A stretch of DNA of 12,388 bases from Desulfuromonadaceae bacterium (GCA_028686145.1 JAQUCQ010000060.1:1-12388); one strand, 5' to 3'; positions 1 to 7,304 are shown, counted from the stretch's first letter. Numbers and translations are program-made. Notes: a model not told the origin generated them from the letters alone.

Positions 1-1
1 C

Positions 2-493
2 GCCGATCCGGTGAACGAAATGCCCTCGATTGTCTTCTGGCTGCTTGGCTCGCTCAACAACGCATCAAACAGGGACATGGCCGTTGTCGGGCCGATCATC
101 ATCAGCGGCATCACGGTGCTGCTCCTGATCCGCTGGCGGATCAACCTGCTCGCCATGGGTGAAGAAGACGCCAGGGCGCTCGGCGTCGATACCGGCCGCA
201 TCAGGGCGACTGTCATCCTCAGCGCAACCATGATCTCGGCCGCGGCCGTGTCCATCGGCGGCATCATCGGCTGGATCGGGCTGGTAATTCCCCACATCGG
301 CAGAATTCTGGCCGGCCCGGACAATAAGGTCCTGCTGCCGGTAACGGTGCTGGTGGGCGCCTCGTACCTGGTTGCGGTTGATACCATCGCCAGGACGGCA
401 ATGGAGATGGAGATACCGATCGGCATCCTCACCGCCCTGGTGGGCGCGCCCATTTTCGCCTACCTGCTGCGAAAAAACCGCTCGGGGTGGTAG
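2..493 (+). CDS. FecCD-family metal-chelate ABC transporter permease, 3' part
   Basis: This is the C-terminal part of an inner-membrane permease that imports iron-siderophore, heme or cobalamin-type chelates. The frame is open back to the left edge (codons A-D-P precede the GTG at 11), so the true start lies outside the window. The visible residues carry FecCD hallmarks: FWLLGSL near the beginning, the conserved GWIGLVIPHIGR loop that contacts the ATPase, and a hydrophobic end finishing in a basic tail. Several membrane segments alternate with short loops. The ATPase gene starts 3 nt after the stop, so the two are co-transcribed and almost certainly form one transporter. The substrate cannot be told from this portion. 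The neighbouring tetrapyrrole-methylase-like gene makes a corrinoid or heme-type ligand plausible (inference). Confidence 0.93.
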   Translation, partial: ADPVNEMPSIVFWLLGSLNNASNRDMAVVGPIIISGITVLLLIRWRINLLAMGEEDARALGVDTGRIRATVILSATMISAAAVSIGGIIGWIGLVIPHIGRILAGPDNKVLLPVTVLVGASYLVAVDTIARTAMEMEIPIGILTALVGAPIFAYLLRKNRSGW

Positions 494-496
494 CTC

Positions 497-1294
497 ATGA
501 GTCACCTTCTAACCGTAGATAACCTTACCTTCAGCTATCCCGGAGTCACTGACCGACCGATCTTCCATGAGGTATCCTTTTCGGTCGGAGCGAGCGATGT
601 GTTCTGCCTGCTGGGTCCCAACGGCACCGGCAAATCCACCCTCCTCAAGTGCGTTTGCAATGTGCTCCAGGGGTGGCACGGCACCATCCGTCTCAGGCAA
701 AGGGATATTTCCAGCATGAGGCCGGCCGATGTGGCCAAAGGGATTGCCTATGTCCCGCAGAACCAAGCATCGGCCTTTCCGTTCCTGGTGCAGGACATCG
801 TGGTAATGGGCCGGGCGCCCCATCTCACCGTATTCTCCTCGCCATCCCGGCGGGACCGGGAGATTGCCTTCACGGCAATGGCAACGGTCGGCATTCTCCA
901 CCTGGCGGAGCGGCCCTGCACCATGCTCAGCGGCGGCGAATGGCAACTCACCCTTATCGCGCGGGCCCTGGCCCAGGAACCGCGGATCATGGTCCTCGAC
1001 GAGCCAACCTCCCATCTCGACATGGGCAACCAGGTGCGGATCCTGCGGGTGATACGCTCCCTCGCCGAGCAGGGACTCGGCATCATCATGGCGTCCCATT
1101 TTCCCGACCATGCCTTTATCGCCGCAACAGAAGCGGCAATTCTCGACAGCGGCCGGATGATCCGCAAGGGCGTTCCGGATGATGTCATTACCGCCGAAAA
1201 CCTGGGAAAGGCCTACGGCATTGAGGTCAAGGTGCTGCAGGTAGGCGAAGGCGTCAATCGGAAGGCGTGCTTTCCCACCTTGCAGAACTCGTAA
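497..1294 (+). CDS. ABC transporter ATP-binding protein (FepC/BtuD-type)
   Basis: This is the cytoplasmic ATPase that powers the permease encoded just upstream, 265 aa, the usual length for iron-chelate/cobalamin importers. Walker A is GPNGTGKST (residues 40-48), the Q-loop is VPQNQ near 86-90, the signature is LSGGEWQ (144-150), Walker B is IMVLDEP (164-170), the D-loop is SHLD (172-175) and the switch histidine is H201 in MASH. All catalytic elements are present, so it should be active. The signature has Trp where LSGGERQ or LSGGQQQ is common, a mild variant. The start ATG is 3 nt after the permease stop, which suggests translational coupling. The substrate is not determined by this subunit. 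Confidence 0.94.
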   Translation: MSHLLTVDNLTFSYPGVTDRPIFHEVSFSVGASDVFCLLGPNGTGKSTLLKCVCNVLQGWHGTIRLRQRDISSMRPADVAKGIAYVPQNQASAFPFLVQDIVVMGRAPHLTVFSSPSRRDREIAFTAMATVGILHLAERPCTMLSGGEWQLTLIARALAQEPRIMVLDEPTSHLDMGNQVRILRVIRSLAEQGLGIIMASHFPDHAFIAATEAAILDSGRMIRKGVPDDVITAENLGKAYGIEVKVLQVGEGVNRKACFPTLQNS

Positions 1295-1360
1295 CAAACC
1301 ATTCTCCCCTCCCGCACCGGGCGGGGAACGTATCCAGAACCTTCCGTATCTGCCGAAAAG

Positions 1361-1381
1361 TGAATAGTATATATATTTTCA
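1361..1381 (+). promoter_or_regulatory. AT-rich possible promoter/operator before the exported methylase-like gene
   Basis: The 127-nt gap between the ATPase gene and the next gene contains a short AT-rich block in an otherwise GC-rich region. It has TATATA-like repeats and its ends read TGAA and TTCA. It could hold a -10 element or an operator for a metal regulator. The inner part is not convincingly palindromic and no clear -35 hexamer is placed, so the next two genes may either have their own promoter here or be read through from the transporter. Confidence 0.2.
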
Positions 1382-1421
1382 GCCATGTGACACTTGTCTG
1401 CACGCAAAGGAGATGCTTCCC

Positions 1422-3221
1422 ATGAAAAACGGTCCCGGAATTTTTCTCGCAGCACTTTTCATCGCCCTGCTGGCCTGGCCCACCCTGTCTTCGGCGCTGA
1501 CCATCGGCGGCGCGGTCCGGCAACCGCTCAATCTCGCCACCGATGACCTGGCGCGGTATGACTCGGTGGAGGTAAGACTCAACGACCTGACCCGGGACAA
1601 GCGTTTCAATGGTGTTTTCATGTTCCGGGGGGTTCCGCTGCGCAACCTGCTGGAGATTGCCGCAATTGCCAAGGAAGGACCGGGCTTCGGCAAATCGACT
1701 GATCTGGCGATCGTGGTCCGCAACCGGGAAGGCAAGAGAACCGTGCTTTCCTGGGGAGAGGTATTCTATCGGAATCCCTCGAATGTGGTAATCGCCTATG
1801 CGGCGCAACCCATCACCCCCCACCATGAAAGCAGCTGCGTGAAGTGCCACCCGGCTAAATTCTATCAGCCGGTGCTGGACAAGCTGCAGAGAAAGATAAC
1901 CTACCCGAAACTGGTCCTTACCGATGATTTCTACTCGGATCGCAGCCTGGAAGACATTGTCAGTATCGAGGTGGTCGATATCAAGAGCAACAGTGTGAAG
2001 AAAAAAACCGCCACCTCCGGTACGGATAGCTTTACCATTACCGGCATCTCGGGCAAAAGCAGCCGAATCACCGCCCTGCCGGACTCGCCCCGGGTCCCGG
2101 TGACCTTCAAGGAAGTGGGTGACGGCCGGGGCTGGCACGGCATCAGAGACTACACCGGGGTTCCGCTGCGCGAGGTACTGCGCACCGTCGACGACCTCCG
2201 GGAGATGGACAGGGTGTTGCTGCTGACCTCGAAAGACGGCTACCGCGCCGCGTTCTCGTTCGGCGAGGTATTCCTGAACCCTCTCGGCGAACGGCTCGTC
2301 ATTGCCGAATCGAAAGGGGCTGCTGCCGGGGAGAAAAACTACACCCTCGTCACCCCGGATGACCAGGCCGCCGACCGGATGCTGAAAACCATCGACACGA
2401 TCGAGATCCTGTCCCTGAAGGAAGAGCCGAAAGTCTACGTCATCAGCGTCGGTTGCGGCGACCCGAACCTCATTACCCTGGAAGCGATTTCCGCCATGGG
2501 CAAGGCGGACACCTTCATCACCTCGGAAGGGACCGCGCAAAAGTTCGCCCGCTTTATGGCAGGCAAACCGATCCTGTTCGACCAAATGGGCAATTTTGAA
2601 CCGATCTTCCGCAAGAACAATCCCGGCCTTTCTCCGGCAGACATGAAAAAGAAACTGGCTGCGCAGCGCGCCGCCGACATGAAAAAGATCCGCGACGCCC
2701 TGGCCGCCGGCAAGAGCATCGCGCTGCTCGATCACGGTGACCCGACCATCTATGGCGGCTGGCAGCATTGGATCGAACCTGAAGTGGCTGGCCGCTTCCA
2801 GGTGATAACGGGAATAAGTGCCTACAATGCCGCCAATGCCATGTTTGCCAACGACAAGGTGTTCACCGGCATCAGTACCTTTGACGGCGGCAAACAGGAC
2901 AATCTGCTCTGCAACAAGGGCTCGGCAATCCTCAGCGCGCCCCGCAGTCTCGCGGCAAATGAAAGGCTGCTTAAAGAGATCGCCAATAGCGGCGATACCC
3001 TCGCCATATTCATGGGGCTGGGAGACATGGATACCCTGGAGCCGCTGCTGAAAAAGTACTATTCGGCAACGTCGCCGGTTGCCATAGCGTACAAAGCAGG
3101 CTATGCGAATGAATCGCATCTTGTCAGGACCACCCTCGGTGATCTCCGCACGGTAGCGGAAGCAAATGGCGAGAAGATGGTTGGCATGATCTACGTGGGA
3201 AGCTGCCTGGGAGGGAAATAA
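1422..3221 (+). CDS. Exported heme-c protein with molybdopterin-oxidoreductase-like repeats and a C-terminal tetrapyrrole-methylase-like domain
   Basis: The start is ATG 1422 (599 aa): AGGAG at 1408-1412 lies 9 nt before it, whereas the in-frame ATG at 1413 touches that site. The N-terminus is a Sec signal peptide (Lys-Asn, hydrophobic core, LSSALT near 22-27). Two related units follow. Each has a GVPLR motif (70-74; 246-250) and a GEVF motif (112-115; 281-284), recalling the oxidoreductase molybdopterin-binding fold. Between them is CVKCH (139-143), a c-type heme attachment motif. From about 338 to the end it resembles class III tetrapyrrole (precorrin) methylases: VGCGDPNLITLEA (343 on), LDHGDP (436-441), VITGISAYNAANA (461 on). 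The glycine motif is about two residues shorter than the usual GxGPGD form, so SAM binding is uncertain. A periplasmic place is implied by the signal peptide and heme motif. The actual role is unknown; binding or electron transfer to an imported tetrapyrrole is inference. Confidence 0.85.
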   Translation: MKNGPGIFLAALFIALLAWPTLSSALTIGGAVRQPLNLATDDLARYDSVEVRLNDLTRDKRFNGVFMFRGVPLRNLLEIAAIAKEGPGFGKSTDLAIVVRNREGKRTVLSWGEVFYRNPSNVVIAYAAQPITPHHESSCVKCHPAKFYQPVLDKLQRKITYPKLVLTDDFYSDRSLEDIVSIEVVDIKSNSVKKKTATSGTDSFTITGISGKSSRITALPDSPRVPVTFKEVGDGRGWHGIRDYTGVPLREVLRTVDDLREMDRVLLLTSKDGYRAAFSFGEVFLNPLGERLVIAESKGAAAGEKNYTLVTPDDQAADRMLKTIDTIEILSLKEEPKVYVISVGCGDPNLITLEAISAMGKADTFITSEGTAQKFARFMAGKPILFDQMGNFEPIFRKNNPGLSPADMKKKLAAQRAADMKKIRDALAAGKSIALLDHGDPTIYGGWQHWIEPEVAGRFQVITGISAYNAANAMFANDKVFTGISTFDGGKQDNLLCNKGSAILSAPRSLAANERLLKEIANSGDTLAIFMGLGDMDTLEPLLKKYYSATSPVAIAYKAGYANESHLVRTTLGDLRTVAEANGEKMVGMIYVGSCLGGK

Positions 3222-3225
3222 ACTG

Positions 3226-3915
3226 ATGCGGAAAACCAGAACCTTGCTGTGGCGCGGTCTGCAGCGACATGCCGGCGTCACCGTTCTCCTCGCGACTGTT
3301 CTTTTCAGCAGCGCATGCACACATGAACCCGCCCTCCGCCATTCGCCGCCAACGCCTTCGCGCCTGGCGGCTATCGAACGGCAGATCAATGGCTATACCC
3401 CAGATCCGCGCTATCCGGACGACCCCTTTGTCCTGACAACGATACGGGAAGCGCTGCGCGGCGCGCGGGAACGAAACGGCGGAATCGGCGCCTGCCTGGT
3501 TGAAAGGGCAACCGGCAGAATCGTGGAAGTGGGGCATAACAGCCAGTACGAACCCTACTTCCGCAGCGACCTGCACGCGGAGATGGACCTGCTGACCCGC
3601 TACGAGGAAAAAATGCGGATAACCAGGTCGCGCAATCCGGACGAACCCACCTACCGTGACCCGCGCAGGATGCAGGGGTTCGTATTGTACTCGTCGCTGG
3701 AGCCCTGTCCCATGTGCCTTACCCGCATCATCAACGCCGGCGTGAAAGAAGTGTACTATGCCGCACCGGATGTCGATGGCGGAATGGCTCGCCGCTTCGA
3801 CGAACTGCCGCCCTTCTGGAAGGACATGGCTCGGGACATGGTTATCGCCCCGGCACGCTGTTCGCCGGAACTCAAAAAGCTTGCCGCAGACCTGTTCCGT
3901 CCCATGCTACCGTAG
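3226..3915 (+). CDS. Lipoprotein with cytidine/nucleoside-deaminase-type zinc domain
   Basis: This 229-aa protein begins with a basic stretch, a hydrophobic segment and a lipobox-like LFSSAC, with Cys31 as the lipid site, so it is probably anchored facing the periplasm. The rest is a CDA/TadA-like deaminase: HAEMD (H117, E119 catalytic) and EPCPMC (C161, C164), the complete zinc-binding and proton-shuttle set. Such enzymes hydrolytically deaminate cytosine-, adenine- or guanine-type rings and are normally cytoplasmic. The gene starts 4 nt after the stop of the methylase-like gene, with a GGGAGG site 11 nt ahead, so the two form one unit. A terminator follows. The substrate is unknown; export suggests a small imported or cell-surface compound rather than tRNA or free nucleotides (inference). 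Confidence 0.87.
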   Translation: MRKTRTLLWRGLQRHAGVTVLLATVLFSSACTHEPALRHSPPTPSRLAAIERQINGYTPDPRYPDDPFVLTTIREALRGARERNGGIGACLVERATGRIVEVGHNSQYEPYFRSDLHAEMDLLTRYEEKMRITRSRNPDEPTYRDPRRMQGFVLYSSLEPCPMCLTRIINAGVKEVYYAAPDVDGGMARRFDELPPFWKDMARDMVIAPARCSPELKKLAADLFRPMLP

Positions 3916-3936
3916 GAAACTCCCCCACCACGAACA

Positions 3937-3966
3937 AAGGCCCGTTCCCTTTCGGAAACGGGCCTT
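3937..3966 (+). terminator. Rho-independent terminator after the deaminase lipoprotein
   Basis: A 10-bp perfect stem (AAGGCCCGTT at 3937-3946, AACGGGCCTT at 3957-3966) with a 10-nt loop begins 21 nt after the stop codon. It is followed by a pyrimidine tract containing CTCTTT. It ends the plus-strand unit. It may also work from the other side for the minus-strand remnant, where the tail is TTTGTT. Confidence 0.8.
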
Positions 3967-4025
3967 CCTCTTTCCCCCGCCTATCCCCGTCGTTTCCGAT
4001 ACATGCACGCTGAGCCCGGCCAAGG

Positions 4026-4314
4026 TCTTGCCGGAAGTTTTTTCGGCAAGCAGTGCGGGCAGCACCCTTGCTGTCAAATCGGCCCAGCATGCCTTGTCCC
4101 TGAAGAAACGGCTGACGGTCACCCGCATGAGATCGGCCAGACCGTCGGCTTCCCGGGAGTCTTCTTTCAGACGACTCAGATAGGATGCGTAATCGTCAAG
4201 GCCGAATTCCGTTATCCGCTGATTGATGCGGTGCCGGGCAGATCGCCTGCGGTATTTGCGCCATTTCAGGCCGAGCAGAGGGCAGACCTGGCGCAGAAAG
4301 TGGTCATATTCCAC
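4026..4314 (-). pseudogene. Truncated CheR-like methyltransferase (N-terminal domain only)
   Basis: The minus-strand frame opens with GTG at 4314, with AGGAA about 6 nt ahead. It reads like the N-terminal helical domain of CheR-family protein-glutamate methyltransferases, with an arginine-rich YRRRSARHRINQRI stretch (21-34), a YASYLSRL helix, and VTVSRFFRDKACW (66-78), the hallmark that precedes the catalytic domain. Family resemblance stops at about residue 97 (EKTSGKTL). The expected SAM-binding WSAGCSSGEE-type motif never appears. The frame then runs through the terminator hairpin to a stop at 3907, so the last 35 or so residues look accidental. The likely cause is a deletion that joined the 5' end of this gene to the neighbouring operon. 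The fragment cannot be an active methyltransferase. Confidence 0.75.
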
Positions 4315-4410
4315 TACAGTTTCCTTTAACCGACTTGCGCGAATTTCAAAACGTCATGCGTAAAGGGCGAAGCCCGGCGTCCCTAACCCGCTTATTTCAT
4401 AGTCTTCTTC

Positions 4411-4448
4411 CAAGACCTGCCAGGTTTTTGGAAACCTGGCAGGTCTTG
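4411..4448. repeat. Perfect 17-bp inverted repeat with 4-nt loop
   Basis: Left arm 4411-4427 and right arm 4432-4448 are exact reverse complements (CAAGACCTGCCAGGTTT) around TTGG. It lies 17 nt past the stop of the signal peptidase gene. It has no T-run on either side, so it is not a typical intrinsic terminator, although so stable a stem could stop or protect that transcript. It resembles dispersed palindromic intergenic elements. The rest of the 4315-4465 gap holds only a small GGGC-GAA-GCCC hairpin near 4368-4380. Confidence 0.8.
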
Positions 4449-4465
4449 CACACTTTTTCCTCAAA

Positions 4466-5164
4466 TCATGGCAGGTGGGTGAAAAAGCGCTCCCAACGCG
4501 GCTTGAATTTATTATTGCTGTCAAGTGAAATGACTACGGATGTAGCCTGACCGACAATGCGAGATCGCTCGACAAAGCCGATATATCTTGAGTCCGCACT
4601 GTTATCACGATTATCACCCATCATATAATATTTGCCATCAGGAATAGTCACTGGATCGAATGAACGAAGCGCTAGCCGCTGAGGTGTGATCATAACAGGA
4701 TGTCGCATGTCGCTCAGATTCTCCGTAAAGTAGAAGTGATTCGTGCCCGTACTCAATGAAGGATCATTTGTTGCCAAGGAATTGATTGGTTCATACTGTA
4801 TCTTTTCACCGTTGAGGATAAGCTGATCATTCTGCATCGCTAAAGAATCACCAGGGATCCCGACAACTCTTTTAACCAAGCGTTTGCCATCTTGAGGGGA
4901 ATAAAAAACCACGATGTCTCCTCTTTTGGGGGCACCCCACTCGGCGATATGCACTGTTGTGTATGGGATCTTCAGGTCATACGCCAGTTTGTTCACGAAT
5001 ATTCTGTCCCCTTCCAAAATGGTAGGCTTCATAGAGCCGGTGGGTACGATATTCCAATCAGCAATGGCCGACTTAAAAGAGGTTGCAATAATCAGCACAA
5101 CAAAAAATGAGTAACCCCATCCCTTCCAAAACATTTTCAGATTTGTCTTCCAGGATTTTTTCAC
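4466..5164 (-). CDS. lepB: Signal peptidase I
   Basis: This membrane-bound serine protease cleaves signal peptides from secreted preproteins on the outer face of the inner membrane. The start is the GTG at 5164 (232 aa), because ACGGAG lies 6 nt ahead of it. Extending upstream would use a TTG without a site. One membrane helix (about 15-34) is followed by PTGSMKPT with nucleophile Ser44, box C/D KRVVGIPGD with general base Lys98, and box E GDNRDNSADSR (183-193), so it is complete and should be active. It sits in the AT-rich accessory block among unrelated genes, which suggests a second, acquired copy rather than the housekeeping one. It might serve special exported substrates (inference). A perfect inverted repeat follows the stop. 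Confidence 0.93.
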   Translation of the reverse strand: MKKSWKTNLKMFWKGWGYSFFVVLIIATSFKSAIADWNIVPTGSMKPTILEGDRIFVNKLAYDLKIPYTTVHIAEWGAPKRGDIVVFYSPQDGKRLVKRVVGIPGDSLAMQNDQLILNGEKIQYEPINSLATNDPSLSTGTNHFYFTENLSDMRHPVMITPQRLALRSFDPVTIPDGKYYMMGDNRDNSADSRYIGFVERSRIVGQATSVVISLDSNNKFKPRWERFFTHLP

Positions 5165-5190
5165 TTTATGCTCCGTTAAAAGGATATGCG

Positions 5191-5266
5191 AACACAAGGC
5201 TGACCGGCTCGGTTGTTAGGGGCCGGTCTAGCCGCGAGTTGACCCCTTTGTTTTCCGCTGCTTGTT
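5191..5266 (-). repeat. Possible divergent attC-like site between the NACHT gene and lepB
   Basis: The gap between the NACHT stop and the lepB start has an AAC at 5191-5193 and a GTT at 5264-5266. Partly complementary flanks (ACAAG and CTTGT) and an inner AGGGG/CCCCT pair (5218-5222, 5243-5247) fit the plan of the better sites further right, and AAC lies 26 nt before the lepB start as at the other junctions. A competing hairpin (GACCGGC 5202-5208 with GCCGGTC 5222-5228) and poor outer motifs make this call weak. Confidence 0.3.
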
Positions 5267-5305
5267 ACATCTCTAAGGCTATCTAACGTGTCGCTAGTTT
5301 GAATA

Positions 5306-7186
5306 TCATAGTGAAATTGAAGATGAATTACACAGGGTAGTTTTGCTAATCGATCTCGGTTTAAAACATATTGTTATTGACGCAGGATTAGCGGCAAAGT
5401 GTTTTACGTATAATTTTTTGCTTTTTAAAGCTGTGACCAACTTAATTGTATTGATATCAATAAAGGTGAATATTAAATGCAGCAGCTGCAAGGCAACAAT
5501 TTCTCTTTCATTTAAGACGAAAGTTTCACTTTGATTATAATTGTTGCCATATATTTTTTTGCAAATATTCGATAATATTATATAATCATTGTCACGTTTA
5601 AATTTCTTAGTTGTAAGTATAACTTCAGGGTTATTCTTAGGTGCGACTAGCTGCACAGCAAGTGCTTTATAGTTCTTTGACTTACACATTTGTTCTATAC
5701 TAATTATATCGTCATTTGATAATTTATTTAATACCGCTATCATGTTCTCCGTATTCAAAAGATTCTTGTTTTTTAACGGTAGAGGATCTAAAATATGCTT
5801 AAGCCTCTCCCTGTATAAGGCAGTCTTTAAGAAATCGAATAGTTTTGGAAATTCCTTAACAGCAACTATTCGCATATCATATTTTGACATAATGTCGGCA
5901 AGCAGAGTATCATTAGAATCTAAATCAAATATATCAAAGAAAAACTTCTTCATTTGATCTGTCAATGTTGTGCTTGCAGTACTAACACGCCCACAAACAA
6001 AAACCTTTACATATAGATATTCCATTATTGATCGATGTGCAAACTTGAAATTACCAAAAGCATCTCTATTTAACAACGATCTTCCAGTTAGTTGCCATTT
6101 TTTCAGTGGTATTTTATGCTTCGCACACAAGTTCATTACTTCATCAAGAGATATTTTTTCCATGTTTCTTCTAAGGCTATTATCATAGATATCTTTGGAT
6201 AATATTTCAGAAGCATGTGCTAAATACACTTTGTTAGCCCAATGTTTTTCTCTCTCTAGCCACGCGTCTATCATAAGTTCATAAATTTCATATAATTTTG
6301 ACACCGTTATACCAGCGGAGATAATATCTGGTATGTGGGCTAAGAGCATAGGTCTTACATACAAATACGGTATTTTGCCTACTATTTGTTGGGCAATCTT
6401 TCTCTTTTGATTTTCCCAAAAAGGAAATCTTCTCTTAATGTAGATATCAACGTCCTTGTCGTCAAATGGTGAAATGTATACCTTCCAAAACTTATATTCA
6501 GCAGCAAGGCCTGCCTGTCTTGGTCCTAAATGAAAGGTGCCTGTTTCAACGGGGATTTCTTCTTCAGAGAGAAAAAATTGAGTACGACTGCTAATAACTA
6601 CTTTTCTAAAATTCTTACATGTTTGCATTAGCTGTAATAGTCGCTGATGATGATCTTGAATTGCTTTGATGTCTTCGTCTAATGCATCAAGAAAGATCAC
6701 ATAGTTTTGTTTATCATTCACAGCTTCTATGTCTTTATCAATTTCATTAACACTTAACGGAAAGAGAAGCACCTTGGTAACATTACTATTTTTTTTGTTG
6801 TTGTAGATTGTATAATTAATCATAAAGGATGTTTTACCCATGCCTGAATCTGCAAGTATAAGTAAGTATTTATGCGGATTGCTAGTATTTAAAAACACGT
6901 CAATATTTTTAAACATATCTTCTTTAGTAGCAACTAGGGCATGACGAATTTCGGCTTCTTGTGCTGGGTCAACATTGGAACATTTAGGTTTTATGAAATA
7001 CTTGGTAGAGCTTTCTATTGTTTGTTGGTCATAGTAAACTAAAGCAGGTATTTTGTTATATAAGGCAGCAATTTTTCTTTTTTTGCACCATGGCAGTAAT
7101 AAGTATTGTAACGTAAAAGTTATCACCGCCGTACAAAGAGAAGCTAGAGCAATAAGATTCTCGTACTTGAAGATATATGTTTTCAT
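5306..7186 (-). CDS. Membrane-anchored NACHT-family NTPase (STAND ATPase)
   Basis: This 626-aa protein starts with a probable membrane helix (about 8-32) and then a basic KKRK turn. A short linker leads to a P-loop ATPase of NACHT type: Walker A ADSGMGKTS (112-120), Walker B VIFLDALDED (163-172) with the paired acidic residues typical of NACHT, and a sensor-like VVISSRTQF (196-204). The remaining 400 or so residues are mostly helical and show no recognisable repeat, so the recogniser domain is unassigned. Bacterial NACHT proteins are known in anti-phage defence as oligomerising sensors. Here no separate effector domain is seen, so the membrane segment itself may be the effector (inference). 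The gene is strongly AT-rich compared with the left part of the window, a sign of transfer. A TAGGA site lies about 9 nt before the ATG. Confidence 0.8.
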   Translation of the reverse strand: MKTYIFKYENLIALASLCTAVITFTLQYLLLPWCKKRKIAALYNKIPALVYYDQQTIESSTKYFIKPKCSNVDPAQEAEIRHALVATKEDMFKNIDVFLNTSNPHKYLLILADSGMGKTSFMINYTIYNNKKNSNVTKVLLFPLSVNEIDKDIEAVNDKQNYVIFLDALDEDIKAIQDHHQRLLQLMQTCKNFRKVVISSRTQFFLSEEEIPVETGTFHLGPRQAGLAAEYKFWKVYISPFDDKDVDIYIKRRFPFWENQKRKIAQQIVGKIPYLYVRPMLLAHIPDIISAGITVSKLYEIYELMIDAWLEREKHWANKVYLAHASEILSKDIYDNSLRRNMEKISLDEVMNLCAKHKIPLKKWQLTGRSLLNRDAFGNFKFAHRSIMEYLYVKVFVCGRVSTASTTLTDQMKKFFFDIFDLDSNDTLLADIMSKYDMRIVAVKEFPKLFDFLKTALYRERLKHILDPLPLKNKNLLNTENMIAVLNKLSNDDIISIEQMCKSKNYKALAVQLVAPKNNPEVILTTKKFKRDNDYIILSNICKKIYGNNYNQSETFVLNEREIVALQLLHLIFTFIDINTIKLVTALKSKKLYVKHFAANPASITICFKPRSISKTTLCNSSSISL

Positions 7187-7227
7187 GATTGGAGCATCCT
7201 AGGTGTGTTTGGGGACAGATTATTTTT

Positions 7228-7304
7228 GTTAAACGTCTTAGGGGATGACCGGCTCAACAGGGCTGAGGGTGTGCGAGGCTCACCGCACCACCCGATGGTT
7301 ATTT
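7228..7304 (-). repeat. attC-like site (divergent) between the NDT/TIR-like gene and the NACHT gene
   Basis: The site runs from GTTAAAC (7228-7234) to GTTATTT (7298-7304), with AAC and GTT as the terminal triplets. An inner stem pairs GGGTGTGCG (7267-7275) with CGCACCACCC (7284-7293) around one bulged base. The right end reads TGGTT, as in the three better sites. It begins 2 nt from the stop of the upstream gene, and the next gene starts about 45 nt past AAC. The outer pairing is poor. Confidence 0.4.

Noticed and set aside
1300..1328. Terminator after the ABC ATPase gene
   Set aside because: CCCGC/GCGGG can pair around a 5-nt loop, but the stem is short and no T-run follows, so read-through is as likely.
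1254..3389. A very long open frame on the minus strand opposite the exported methylase-like gene
   Set aside because: It is a by-product of GC-rich codon bias in the plus-strand gene. Its product is Arg/His/Gly-rich with no domain, and the plus strand has the signal peptide, motifs and ribosome site.
4345..4392. A further attC-like site downstream of lepB
   Set aside because: A small GGGC-GAA-GCCC hairpin and scattered GTTAGG/AACG words occur, but there is no matching AAC/GTT pair of ends or second stem.
5165..5197. Longer N-terminus for the signal peptidase from a TTG
   Set aside because: No ribosome site precedes the TTG, while GTG 5164 has ACGGAG at proper distance; the extra residues add nothing known to the family.
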